A stretch of DNA of 49,109 nucleotides from Bacteroidota bacterium (GTDB lineage Bacteria > Bacteroidota > Bacteroidia > Chitinophagales > Saprospiraceae), in contig CAUJEY010000184.1 of NCBI GenBank assembly GCA_963169325.1, positions 1 through 49,109 of the forward strand. Direction: 5' to 3'. The notes beneath the pieces are model-generated. The model saw only the letters and a program-made list of their open reading frames with translations. It ran no database searches and was not told where the DNA came from. The translations under genes were made by a program, and so were the position numbers. Shown in pieces: positions 34,740 through 42,977 of this stretch; position 1 is the first letter of the stretch; every line of letters begins with the position of its first letter.

Positions 34740-35039
34740 GTTTGAAAAAATTTGTTTTTGAATGTAATAATCGGCTCCTTCCGGAACTGGAACAAAGGTG
34801 TGGGCAGACCGGCACAGCGGGCTACCAATCATCGTTCAAACACTACTGCTGAGGTTGTAGGCAGGATTTCTTTTTACTGATTATGATGCACAGCAGGACG
34901 AATTTGGGCAATAAATGGCTTATTATGAGGAGGTTAGGTATTGCATCGGTGAATGGGGCATAACTATTTTTTGCTGGAGGATGGAACATCCAACATCGAA
35001 CGAGAAACGTCTAAAAATCTTGAAAATGGATGTTGTACG
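34740..35039. other. Intergenic stretch with repeat-like segment
   Basis: No gene is supported here. Near 34979-35035 the sequence contains GAACATCCAACATCGAACGA and, 30 bp on, GGATGTTGTACG, an inverted AACATCCA/TGGATGTT pair that looks like the extragenic repeat family giving spurious 'HPTSNIE' peptides in many draft genomes (from memory). The part from 34740 to about 34830 is the leader/promoter of the NTF2-like gene. Confidence 0.4.
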
Positions 35040-38000
35040 TTATTTTCCTCCGCCCCGCGCCTTCAAGGGCCGCTCCCCAAATTCTTCGAAAAATGCATCG
35101 GAGAAGTAATTGAGCGAAGAAAAGCCCACCTCGTACGCAATTTCAGAAACCGTGAGCGTGGTACTCAGCAGCATTTGTTTGCCATGATGCAGGCGGATGG
35201 AGCGAATAAACAGGCTGGGCGATTTGCCCGTCAATGCTTTGATTTTGCGGAATATCTGGCTGCGGCTCATGGCCAGCGCGCGTTCCAGCTGCGGCATTTC
35301 AAAATCAGCGTTGGAAAGGTTTTTTTCCACAACAGCCCGAACCTTTTGTAAAAAACTGTCCTCCGGGTCGGGTTCCGTAACAGTGAGCGCTGTGGTTGTA
35401 AGCACATTTTGCTGGTACTTGGCCTGTAATTTCCGCCGTGATTCGAGCAGATTCTCCAAGGTGACCAGCAATTCTTCCTGATGAAAAGGCTTGGACAAAT
35501 AGGCATCGGCGCCTTTGCGCAGCCCGGCCAGACGACTCTGTATATCGGCCTTTGCTGTCAGCAAAACAATCGGAATATGACTTGTGCGTTCGTCGTTTTT
35601 TAGGGTTTCCAACACTTCAAAGCCATCTTTATAAGGCATCATTACGTCGCTGACGATCAGGTCAGGTACGTTCTGCAGCGCCATGTCTATGCCAGCCTGG
35701 CCGTTGTAGGCAAAATCGAGGTAATAATGTTCTTGGAGGCATGCACTGAGGTATTCCACTACATCCGGGTTGTCTTCCACCAACAGAACAGATGGAGCTG
35801 TGAGTGGATGACTTTGCATCGGCTCCTCACTGTGCGTTATTTGTGGTTTTGAAAGGGATGGTTTCCAGGCTTCTGTCTTGAAGTTGGCGCCTGATGCAGC
35901 CCCTGCACTGTTTTTCGTAATGGGCAATCGCACCAAAAAAGTAGTACCCACGCCTATGCTGCTTTCCACCGAAATCTCGCCGCCCATCGCTTTGACCAAT
36001 TCGCGGGTCAGCGACAGTCCAATGCCCGTCCCACCCGCCTTGGCGTGTTCCTGGTTTCTGGCCTGAAAAAATCGTTCGAACAAATGCGGCAATTCCTCGG
36101 GAGGAATTCCCGCGCCCGAATCGGTAATCGAAACATGAAGCCATTGGCCTTTTACATCGGCCCGAATGACCACTTTGCCACCTGAGGGCGTAAATTTGAT
36201 GGCATTCGACAATAGATTGTGGATGATTTGCAAAAAACGCTCGGGATCGTAATCTATCACGATCTTCGATTGTTCACTTTCGACGCGGAGCATCAGATTC
36301 TGCGCATTGGCCAGCGAGTGCAGGCTTTCGGTAACATACTGGATGAAGGTCAGAATATCGCCTTGAATGTAATTCATTTTCAAGGTATTCGACTCCAACT
36401 TAGCCAGGTCAAGGATTTGATTGATGAGTCGAAGGAGGTTTTCTCCGCTGCGTTTGATCAAGCCGAGTTTATTGCGTCTGGGATCGTCGGTTTCGTCTTT
36501 TGCCAACTGCTCACTCATGCCCAGCATGACCGTGAGCGGCGTTCTGAATTCGTGTGTGATATTGGTAAAGAATCGGGTTTTGAAGTCGTCGAGTTCTTTC
36601 AAGCGCAGTTTTTCCTGCTCCGACAAGCGCCGATTGAGCAAGTATTGGTAATACCGCCAAGCCCCTGCTACCAATATCACAAGGTACAGGAGCCAGGCCC
36701 ACCAGGAAGCCCACCACGGCGGCCGGATGGTAAACCGTAATTCGGCAGGCTGTTCACTCCAAACACCGGCATTATTGCTGCCCATGACTTTGAAGGTGTA
36801 GGTTCCGGGAGCCAGATTGGCAAACTGGATGTTATTCTTATTCCCCAATGCTATCCAGTCTTTGTCCACGCCCACGAGTTGATAGCGGTACAGATTCTGT
36901 GCCGGATTGGTAAACTCAAGCGCTGCAAAATCAAAGGTCAGCAGGTTTTGATCGTGTGTGAGTGTAATGGACGATTGTCCGCTTATATCATATAAATGAT
37001 TATTGACATGCAAGCCAACGATGCGAGTTTGAGGAATGAATGGATTAAACCGAAGGCTGTCCGGGTGAAATACGGTCAGCCCCTTTACCCCCCCGAAAAT
37101 TAGAGTGCCATTGCGGGTTTTCAGGTAACTCGAACTGTTAAATTCATTGTCCTGCAAGCCATCGGCAGCCGTAAAGTTCTTGGTCGTTTCGGCGCGAACA
37201 TCGAAGCGGCACAATCCTTTGTTGGTACTCAGCCAGATAAATCCGGGTTTAGCACTGTCTTTTGGTGTATTTTCTGCCAAAACACCATATACCACATTGT
37301 CGGGAAGCCCCTGTGCGATACTGTATTGTTTGAATACCCCTGTCTTTTTGTCTAAGCGATTTAGCCCGGCTTTGGTGCCCAGCCAGAGGTAACGATTGGG
37401 TTCGAGCGGATCATCGGCGGCGCTCAGTACCGTATTAGAGGATAAGGAAGTGCGGTCTTTCGGATTATTGACGAAGTATTCAAATTGATACCCGCCAGCA
37501 TCGGAAGGGGTTGCTTTAACCAATCCTTCAAACCCAAATATCCAAATCGTAGATTCGGCGTCTTTCCACAGGAAATGAGAAAATTCAGAACGCTGTTGCA
37601 GGCTTGTTTTAAAGGCGAATAACCGAGATTGGCCCGTCGCAGGATCAAGCCCGTGCAAACCCGATTCACTGACACTGAGTATCTTGTTTTTTGCGTCGAG
37701 GCACAAGCCACGCCCTTTCAATGGAAAGGTCTGAAGGGCCTTGGTAAGGGCATCTCTGCGGTACAGCAACGAGTCAGCACCGTATGACCAGCAATTGCCG
37801 ACCTGATCATACAGTACAGTTAAGGTTTGTGTATATCCAAGATGAAGCGATGACAGAGACTGATCAGGCGTGCTTTGGTCAAAATAAACAGATTGGTATA
37901 GTTTACCAGGTCCGGCAGAAGTGGTGAATTTGCCCTCCGGTGTTTCGAAGATCTTGCGTTGGGAGATATTGGGAAGATACCTTCGGAAGGTAGGGTTTTG

Positions 38001-39047
38001 GGTATTGATCTTAAAAATGCCAAAGCCTTCAGTGCCTATCCAAAGCATGCCGCTCCGATCAATGAATACGCTTTTAATACAGTCTAGTTCATCTTGTGAA
38101 CAGAAGGTTTTCAAAGGCCATTGAATATCAGAAAGTTCCTTGTTCTTATACCTCTGTGGCTGGAACTTTTTTAAATTTTTATCCTGGATGATCCACAGCG
38201 CCCCGTCAAAAATCCACCACTGATAATAAGCTCCTGGCAAAATTTGTCCTTGTTGCATCCCCGCCTCGTCCAAAGTAATGATTTGCGAGCCATTGCTTTG
38301 CGCAGGATTACGATTATTGACATCCATCCAGATTTTGCCATCTTTATCCTGGATTAAGCGGTTTATTGATAATGTACCAAACCCCATCAAATCCATCTTT
38401 TCGCTGCCCTTATCAAACTGCCATAACCCCTGGTCTGTTCCAATCAAGATCTTGTGTTTTTTGGTAAAAAGTATGCTATGGGCTTCTTTTGGTTTGCCGG
38501 ATTCGTCGTGGAGCGCAAGCAAAGGAAACGTTTTGCAAGGTAATTCAATATTGGCATTCCCTTGTTGAAACGCATTTTCCAGTATATCTTGATGAATAGT
38601 GAATTTCAGGAGTCGGTCGTCGCCCTGTAGGCACCAAATACTACTGTCGGTACGATCTTCATATAAATAACGGAAAACAGGTTTCCCATCTTTCACTAAA
38701 TGGAAAAAGCGGCCAGTTTGCGGATCTAGCACATCGATACGATCCTCAAAAAGAATCCATATCCAGCCGCGACTGTCTTCGTACAGGCGATATACGTATC
38801 CTTCGGCAATTGAAAACGGGTCAAAGGGATCGGGCGAGAATACCTTGAAGCGGGAGCCGTCGTAGCGGTTTATCCCATCCTTGGTAGCTATCCAGATAAA
38901 ACCGTCGCGGCTTTGAATAATATCGAACACAAAACCCTGCGATAGACCATCTGCAGTGGTGATTTGTTGATAATTCAAATTAACCTGGCTGTGCAATTGA
39001 ACAGTGCATAGCAGCAGGAACAGGGTAATTAACTTTTTATTATTCAA
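35040..39047 (-). CDS. Hybrid two-component system regulator (HTCS)
   Basis: 1335 residues. Signal/anchor MNNKKLITLFLLLCTVQLHSQ; then about 700 residues of Reg_prop two-component propeller repeats (ITTADGLSQGFVFDIIQSRDGFIWIATKDGINRYDG is the first), a Y_Y_Y domain ending in FKVMGSNNAGVWSE, and a transmembrane helix near 785-805. The kinase has HisKA with THEFRTPLTVMLG and HATPase N-box LLSNAIKFTPSGG and G-boxes. A receiver domain (about 1080-1190, LIVSDVMMPYKDG with the phospho-acceptor Asp) and an AraC helix-turn-helix (last 100 residues) follow. Periplasmic ligand binding, usually to an oligosaccharide, switches transcription of nearby polysaccharide-use genes. No SusC/SusD genes are next to it here, so its regulon lies elsewhere. 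A good -7 element precedes it. Confidence 0.95.
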   Translation of the reverse strand: MNNKKLITLFLLLCTVQLHSQVNLNYQQITTADGLSQGFVFDIIQSRDGFIWIATKDGINRYDGSRFKVFSPDPFDPFSIAEGYVYRLYEDSRGWIWILFEDRIDVLDPQTGRFFHLVKDGKPVFRYLYEDRTDSSIWCLQGDDRLLKFTIHQDILENAFQQGNANIELPCKTFPLLALHDESGKPKEAHSILFTKKHKILIGTDQGLWQFDKGSEKMDLMGFGTLSINRLIQDKDGKIWMDVNNRNPAQSNGSQIITLDEAGMQQGQILPGAYYQWWIFDGALWIIQDKNLKKFQPQRYKNKELSDIQWPLKTFCSQDELDCIKSVFIDRSGMLWIGTEGFGIFKINTQNPTFRRYLPNISQRKIFETPEGKFTTSAGPGKLYQSVYFDQSTPDQSLSSLHLGYTQTLTVLYDQVGNCWSYGADSLLYRRDALTKALQTFPLKGRGLCLDAKNKILSVSESGLHGLDPATGQSRLFAFKTSLQQRSEFSHFLWKDAESTIWIFGFEGLVKATPSDAGGYQFEYFVNNPKDRTSLSSNTVLSAADDPLEPNRYLWLGTKAGLNRLDKKTGVFKQYSIAQGLPDNVVYGVLAENTPKDSAKPGFIWLSTNKGLCRFDVRAETTKNFTAADGLQDNEFNSSSYLKTRNGTLIFGGVKGLTVFHPDSLRFNPFIPQTRIVGLHVNNHLYDISGQSSITLTHDQNLLTFDFAALEFTNPAQNLYRYQLVGVDKDWIALGNKNNIQFANLAPGTYTFKVMGSNNAGVWSEQPAELRFTIRPPWWASWWAWLLYLVILVAGAWRYYQYLLNRRLSEQEKLRLKELDDFKTRFFTNITHEFRTPLTVMLGMSEQLAKDETDDPRRNKLGLIKRSGENLLRLINQILDLAKLESNTLKMNYIQGDILTFIQYVTESLHSLANAQNLMLRVESEQSKIVIDYDPERFLQIIHNLLSNAIKFTPSGGKVVIRADVKGQWLHVSITDSGAGIPPEELPHLFERFFQARNQEHAKAGGTGIGLSLTRELVKAMGGEISVESSIGVGTTFLVRLPITKNSAGAASGANFKTEAWKPSLSKPQITHSEEPMQSHPLTAPSVLLVEDNPDVVEYLSACLQEHYYLDFAYNGQAGIDMALQNVPDLIVSDVMMPYKDGFEVLETLKNDERTSHIPIVLLTAKADIQSRLAGLRKGADAYLSKPFHQEELLVTLENLLESRRKLQAKYQQNVLTTTALTVTEPDPEDSFLQKVRAVVEKNLSNADFEMPQLERALAMSRSQIFRKIKALTGKSPSLFIRSIRLHHGKQMLLSTTLTVSEIAYEVGFSSLNYFSDAFFEEFGERPLKARGGGK

Positions 39048-39068
39048 ACCCTTGAGTGAAATTTATTG

Positions 39069-39076
39069 CAAACGTA
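39069..39076 (-). promoter_or_regulatory. Promoter -7 element of the HTCS gene
   Basis: On the minus strand TACGTTTG exactly matches TAnnTTTG, 22 bp upstream of the ATG at 39047. The -33 element is less clear (a TTTC lies about 19 bp upstream). A very short leader is predicted. Confidence 0.55.
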
Positions 39077-39257
39077 CCCTAAAAATTAGAAAGGGGGAGC
39101 ATTTTTCGGGTACCAATCTACAAACTTTTAAATAGTCCCCCACAGTACAAGTGATCATTCATATTCATACCTACCAATTACTTTTTCTATAAGAGGAATA
39201 TTATGGAACATCGGAGTTTCATGGGCTTTAAAAAATCGATAAAATGTGCTAACTTTT

Positions 39258-39300
39258 CATGGCTGCAACCGCTCGCTATACGCGGCGGTGCGCAGCCATG
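39258..39300. repeat. GC-rich nested hairpin in AT-rich intergenic DNA
   Basis: CATGGCTGC (39258-39266) pairs with GCAGCCATG (39292-39300), and inside it ACCGC (39268-39272) pairs with GCGGT (39285-39289). It stands out from its AT-rich surroundings. Lacking a T-tract it is unlikely to be a simple terminator; a REP-type element or structured RNA piece is possible. The rest of 39077-39375 shows nothing I can support. Confidence 0.5.
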
Positions 39301-39375
39301 CGATCGTTCTACGTGACAAAAAAAATAAAATGCCTTATTCTACAGGCAAAAATTCAATATATTCGGTTGCTTACA

Positions 39376-39602
39376 CTACGTGAGTTTGACCAATTCTTTT
39401 TCTAAAAATATCAATAACGGGCAAATCCGTAGTCGGTCGCTTCGATCGAAACATTCGCCGCCGGGAGTAATGACGTATTTATAATCAGGTTTCAAGTCCT
39501 CGATGCATTGGAAGAAGCCTTTGGAAATAACGGGCGACACGGAAAATTTAATTTCAAAACAAGCCAATTTCCCTTGCGGTGTTATCATAAGCAAGTCCAT
39601 CT
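39376..39602 (-). pseudogene. C-terminal remnant of a DUF4143/AAA ATPase protein
   Basis: Minus-strand codons read MDLLMITPQGKLACFEIKFS, then SPVISKGFFQCIEDLKPDYKYVI and end ...CPLLIFLEKELVKL. The pattern EIDLVLE..G.LYAIEIK.S..P..SKGF...ieDL.P...yVV is the nuclease-like C-terminal part of the DUF4143 ATP-binding proteins. Only about 75 of the usual 370-400 residues remain; the 5' end stops at a perfect palindrome. The ATPase domain is absent from the window. Confidence 0.7.
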
Positions 39603-39639
39603 CCAAGTAAATTGAAAAACAAATTTTCAATTTACTTGG
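39603..39639. repeat. Perfect 16-bp inverted repeat at the breakpoint of the DUF4143 remnant
   Basis: CCAAGTAAATTGAAAA (39603-39618) and its exact reverse complement (39624-39639) flank a 5-base loop. The arm closest to the remnant reads on with its coding sequence, so the palindrome was probably made by an inverted duplication when the gene was truncated. Confidence 0.75.
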
Positions 39640-39691
39640 AATAAAAAATTTAGAATGAAGGTTTTGCCAATTTTACGCACCGAGTTAAAAT

Positions 39692-39880
39692 TCTGAAAAA
39701 GCACTTTCGTCCGCCATTATCGAAGCCAACGATGAAAACTATGCAGCATGTGCTGATAACGTTTTCGGGAAAGCCGGATTTATGAACGAACAGGTTGCCG
39801 GCCACATCATCATGTGGTTTTCACCCTTGTTTCTGTCTTCATCTTTGTGCTGTAAAACACACCGTTTCTCTTTTCACTAA
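39692..39880 (+). pseudogene. Unidentified open-frame fragment
   Basis: An open frame without a plausible start reads SEKALSSAIIEANDENYAAC, then ADNVFGKAGFMNEQVAGHIIMW, and then runs into sequence with no protein character before a stop. The first 45 residues look like a real protein segment but I cannot assign the family. It is part of the run of fragments between 39.4 and 40.4 kb. Confidence 0.3.
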
Positions 39881-39912
39881 CGCCGTTCTATTCCATGCGA
39901 CAAGCAACTTAG

Positions 39913-40077
39913 GCGCTCACCTGCTTATTCGCGGGGAGCCAGTTTTTTGCCTCCGATCTCTCCGGCCTGCTTCCCACACCAGGCCCGGCTTGTTTCATCC
40001 TGTATCTATTACTGGGGATGCTGCTCCTGGGTCTGGCGCTGACCGGGATTTCATCGATATCGGAGCGCAAACGGTAA
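39913..40077 (+). pseudogene. C-terminal transmembrane fragment of a membrane protein
   Basis: Open from a stop at 39910-39912 to TAA at 40075-40077. The peptide ends in a clear membrane helix followed by a charged tail (CFILYLLLGMLLLGLALTGI, then SSISERKR), as found at the end of multi-pass membrane proteins. The remainder of the gene is missing. It may have belonged upstream of the secreted protein gene that follows 35 bp later. Confidence 0.4.
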
Positions 40078-40112
40078 AAAAACACATCCTTCACCATCAA
40101 AACTTTATTAGT

Positions 40113-40310
40113 ATGAAATCAACTATTTTGTCCTTTTTCCTGGCCATCCTCTTTTGCCAGGCCAACACTACCTCGGCCCAAACAACCGAACCCACCCGTT
40201 ACACCGTCTTTGGATACCACAAAGTAAATCCGGGCATGCGCGATGATTTTTTAAAACTGGGGAAAGCCCTTCCTGCCCGACAACTGGCAAACCCTGCTGA
40301 CCCTCGATGA
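40113..40310 (+). pseudogene. Truncated secreted protein gene
   Basis: 65 codons starting with a clean signal peptide (MKSTILSFFLAILFCQANTTSAQ) and then TEPTRYTVFGYHKVNPGMRD, DFLKLGKA. From there the frame turns into non-protein-like sequence and stops. In another frame from about 40269 a new protein-like stretch begins (FLPDNWQTLLTLDEIKLVLR) and runs to the end of the convergent Uma2 gene, so two gene pieces seem joined by a deletion. The signal peptide start could still be expressed as a short product. Original function unknown. Confidence 0.5.
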
Positions 40311-40368
40311 AATCAAACTGGTGCTCCGGTCGGCAGAGATCAGGACGTATGTAAAAGGCGGTATCTGG

Positions 40369-41001
40369 TTAGGTGGGCAATTTGAATTGAATCTTACGGT
40401 ATACATCCGCCAAAGCAATCGAACAACCGATCGAACGAAGCAGAATACGGTCGTTCATATTAGTATATGTTTTTTCTCGCCATAGGTCAGGTTCCTCGCG
40501 GAAACGGGTTTCCACCATGCACTTGGTTTGCTCGATCAGCACGTATTCGCGAAACGTCGGAAGTGTTTTATATTCCGAAAATTTTTCGCCGCGGTCGTAG
40601 CCGCGGGTGCTGCGCGACAATACCTCCACAATAACCAAGGGGTTGATAAGCAGCACCTCATTGTCGTCCCAGTAAACGGGGCTTTCGCTGATAACCAAAG
40701 CATCGGGGTACAGGCCGAAATTGAGACTCGGCAGATAAACTTTTTGGCTATTGGTGAACAACGTGTAGTCTTTGTCTGCGGCCTGTAAGGCGTTGCCGAG
40801 CGCAACAATGATATTGGCCGTAATGATGTTATACGGGCCTTTTGCCATGGGAACGGGGACGATGATGCCGTCAAAATACTCGTGCCGCTCCAGGCTGCGT
40901 TCTTCACGGCGGAGGTATTCCTCCAGCGTGAAACGGCGGGGCGGTTTGGTAGGTTTCAATACCGCTAAAGGGTTTTTTTGAGTTGCTCCTTCCGGGTACA
41001 T
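40369..41001 (-). CDS. Uma2 family protein (PD-(D/E)XK-like nuclease fold, DUF820)
   Basis: 210 residues, full family length. Typical elements: RRFTLEEYLRREERSLERHEYFDGIIVPV with the conserved E-x-x-x-G of the fold, YPDALVISESPVYWDD with the catalytic-type Asp, and LINPLVIVEVLSRSTRGYDRGEKFSEYK with E and K of the nuclease core. These are the residues expected for an active site, yet cellular role and substrate are not established for this family. The gene is the only intact one in a 2-kb zone of fragments. Its stop lies inside the junction of the truncated fragments on the other strand. Confidence 0.88.
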   Translation of the reverse strand: MYPEGATQKNPLAVLKPTKPPRRFTLEEYLRREERSLERHEYFDGIIVPVPMAKGPYNIITANIIVALGNALQAADKDYTLFTNSQKVYLPSLNFGLYPDALVISESPVYWDDNEVLLINPLVIVEVLSRSTRGYDRGEKFSEYKTLPTFREYVLIEQTKCMVETRFREEPDLWREKTYTNMNDRILLRSIGCSIALADVYRKIQFKLPT

Positions 41002-41039
41002 ATAATACAGTTTTATGTAAAAATAGGCGATTTGTACGA

Positions 41040-41360
41040 CGTATCATCTTTTTGAGGAAGAAAAAAGGTGACGAAGCCCCTGTTTACTTTCGACTCGTAC
41101 GCTTCATCGACGTAAAAACCGGATAGCTGCAAAATGAGATGTCGGTGATGATTGAAAAAACATAATCACCGGAGTAGTAAAAGGTTACGCCGCTCCCGGC
41201 CCGACCGACAATATTCGACCTCAAAAACCGCACGGTCATGCCAGGACTGATGGATATGCACGTACACCTGGAAGGCGAAACCGGCCGGAACAGACAGATA
41301 GAACGATTTACCCTGAACCCTGCCGAGTTCTATCTTTTGATTGTCATTGCTGGAAAATGA
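41040..41360 (+). pseudogene. Amidohydrolase pseudogene (N-terminal region, multiple lesions)
   Basis: Three frames together spell the start of an amidohydrolase: EAPVYFRLVRFIDVKTG ending at an in-frame TAG, then LQNEMSVMIEK, after a frameshift NIITGVVKGYAAPGPTDNI, after a second frameshift DLKNRTVMPGLMDMHVHL and ETGRNRQIERFTLNPAEF. The HxH metal-binding motif (HVH) is kept. Homology ends about 10 codons later (stop at 41358-41360), so the catalytic rest is lost. At least one stop and two frameshifts in 300 bp make it a clear pseudogene. It belongs to the imidazolonepropionase-like Xaa-dipeptidase/amidohydrolase type. Confidence 0.75.
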
Positions 41361-41428
41361 TTTTAGTTTTCTTTGTAGAAAAACACGAGGCTGCCATTGC
41401 GGCTGCCCCGTGCTGACCAAATCAAACT

Positions 41429-41524
41429 ATTATTTCTTAAAAATGCGATTCAGCCTTTGCGCACCCGCCGGCAAATGAAAATGCACCGCGAGATGCCTTT
41501 GACGGCCTTCCACATGATTTGAAT
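41429..41524 (-). pseudogene. Possible 3' gene remnant downstream of the ABC permease gene
   Basis: A 31-codon minus-strand frame bounded by stops ends HLAVHFHLPAGAQRLNRIFKK. It reads like a protein C-terminus, but it is short and unassigned. It occupies most of the gap between the amidohydrolase pseudogene and the permease gene at 41535. Confidence 0.25.
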
Positions 41525-41534
41525 TTTATAAAAA

Positions 41535-42977
41535 TTAACTGATTGCAACACTCAGACGGCTACCCCGCCCTGCCCACAACGCCCAGGCCCCTGCCAGCAA
41601 GCATTGCAATAGCAGCCGGCCGAAACCAGTCTGTCCGCCCGGCGAGGCAGAAGCCTGCACCCGGTCGGGGAATTTCATAAACTCGTCGTAGTCCGCCGCC
41701 GTCAGGCTTTGGTCGGCATCGAACTTTTTCATGAACCACGCCGCCCAGTTTCGCTGCGCCTCGTCGAGCAGCGGCTCGATAGATTTCAACGCCCGGTGGC
41801 TCGTTCCGGCGAGGTCGGTCATCTGCCGGTGTACGCTCAACGCCGGGGAAAACACCATCAGCCCTTCGGTAAATGCCGCTTGCCGTTCAGCTTTGGAGGA
41901 ATGAATTTGTTCGATGCTGTCCCTGATTTGTTTATCGAATGCTTGCAGGTAAAAATCTTCGCGGTACCAATCCCGCCAGCCTTTGTCGTCGTCGGCTTTG
42001 CGCTCGTATTTGGAGTGCGTATTGTAAAACTCGTCGAGCAGTCCCTCCCGTTTCGATTCGATGTAGTGCTCCGCATCCCGCATTTGGTTCAGGAAAGTAG
42101 CCCTCGACGGCACAGGGTGTGCCTTTTCAGCCAACATGTTCGCTAAGGCAGGCACGACGAGCGTGAACAACAGCCATGCCCCGATGCACAGCAGTGCATT
42201 TTGTGCCGAGGAGCCGCCCCGCAGGTTGATGCCCAATGCGACCAAAAACCAGAAGAGCGAGTACAGCACCGCCACACCTGCCGTTTGCCACGCCGCCGCC
42301 GAGACAAGTGAAATGCCCGACAATGCCAATCCTGGCAGTGCGATTGCCAGCGTCAGTCCGCCGAGCAGGGTAAAACGTGCCAATGTTTTTTGAAAAAACA
42401 AACGTCCGGCTGTTTGCGGCTGTGCCAATTGCAGGGCGAGCGTACCCTGTTCCCGTTCTCCGGAAATCAGGTTGAACGACAGCGCGATGACCAACAGTGG
42501 CAGCAGGAAAACCAGCACGAACGACAGGTCGAACGCCCCGAATGAGAGATTATCGGGGTTCTCCAATTCGCTACCACCCCAGGGTTCCTTGCCCATTAGG
42601 GTGAGCCGCCAGGCGTCGTTTTGCAGGTCGCTCATACCGGTGGCGAGCAGGTTTTGCGGCCGCGGCTCGACGGCTGTGACCCGCCCGCCCCGCCACACAC
42701 CACCCACGACGATGACGTTGGTGGGATCGAGCCACCAACCTTTCATTTTTTTAAGCCCACGGGCAACGCTGTCCGCCCGCATTTTTTGTTTTTCCAAATC
42801 CGATTGCTGCATGGCGAGCATTTTGCCGATGGCATCCCGCTTTTCAGCAGCCCGATACAGTCCGTTTTGAAGGCCGAACCCGACACTGATCGCCAAAACG
42901 ACCAGCAGCAACCAGGCGATGGGGCTGCGCAAAAGGCGCAGTGTTTCGTATTTTAATTGTAGTAAAAACATGTTCAA
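41535..42977 (-). CDS. ABC-2 type transporter permease, DUF3526 family (second permease)
   Basis: 480 residues. N-terminal membrane helix (SPIAWLLLVVLAISVGFGL), a large extracytoplasmic loop (about 40-150), then a cluster of helices (FVLVFLLPLLVIALSFNLISGEREQGTLAL is typical of ABC-2 permeases, with E-R-E-x-G-T), a second long loop with DAEHYIESKREGLLDEFYNTH, and a C-terminal helix. This layout is the DUF3526 type. It overlaps the upstream permease gene by 4 bp (ATGA), so translation is coupled. With the other permease and the ATPase it forms an exporter, whose substrate is not known; related systems act in peptide or lipid export. Confidence 0.88.
   Translation of the reverse strand: MNMFLLQLKYETLRLLRSPIAWLLLVVLAISVGFGLQNGLYRAAEKRDAIGKMLAMQQSDLEKQKMRADSVARGLKKMKGWWLDPTNVIVVGGVWRGGRVTAVEPRPQNLLATGMSDLQNDAWRLTLMGKEPWGGSELENPDNLSFGAFDLSFVLVFLLPLLVIALSFNLISGEREQGTLALQLAQPQTAGRLFFQKTLARFTLLGGLTLAIALPGLALSGISLVSAAAWQTAGVAVLYSLFWFLVALGINLRGGSSAQNALLCIGAWLLFTLVVPALANMLAEKAHPVPSRATFLNQMRDAEHYIESKREGLLDEFYNTHSKYERKADDDKGWRDWYREDFYLQAFDKQIRDSIEQIHSSKAERQAAFTEGLMVFSPALSVHRQMTDLAGTSHRALKSIEPLLDEAQRNWAAWFMKKFDADQSLTAADYDEFMKFPDRVQASASPGGQTGFGRLLLQCLLAGAWALWAGRGSRLSVAIS

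Noticed and set aside
41166-41420. 84-codon minus-strand frame as a small gene
   Set aside because: It overlaps the amidohydrolase pseudogene on the other strand, which accounts for the sequence, and it has no recognisable feature.
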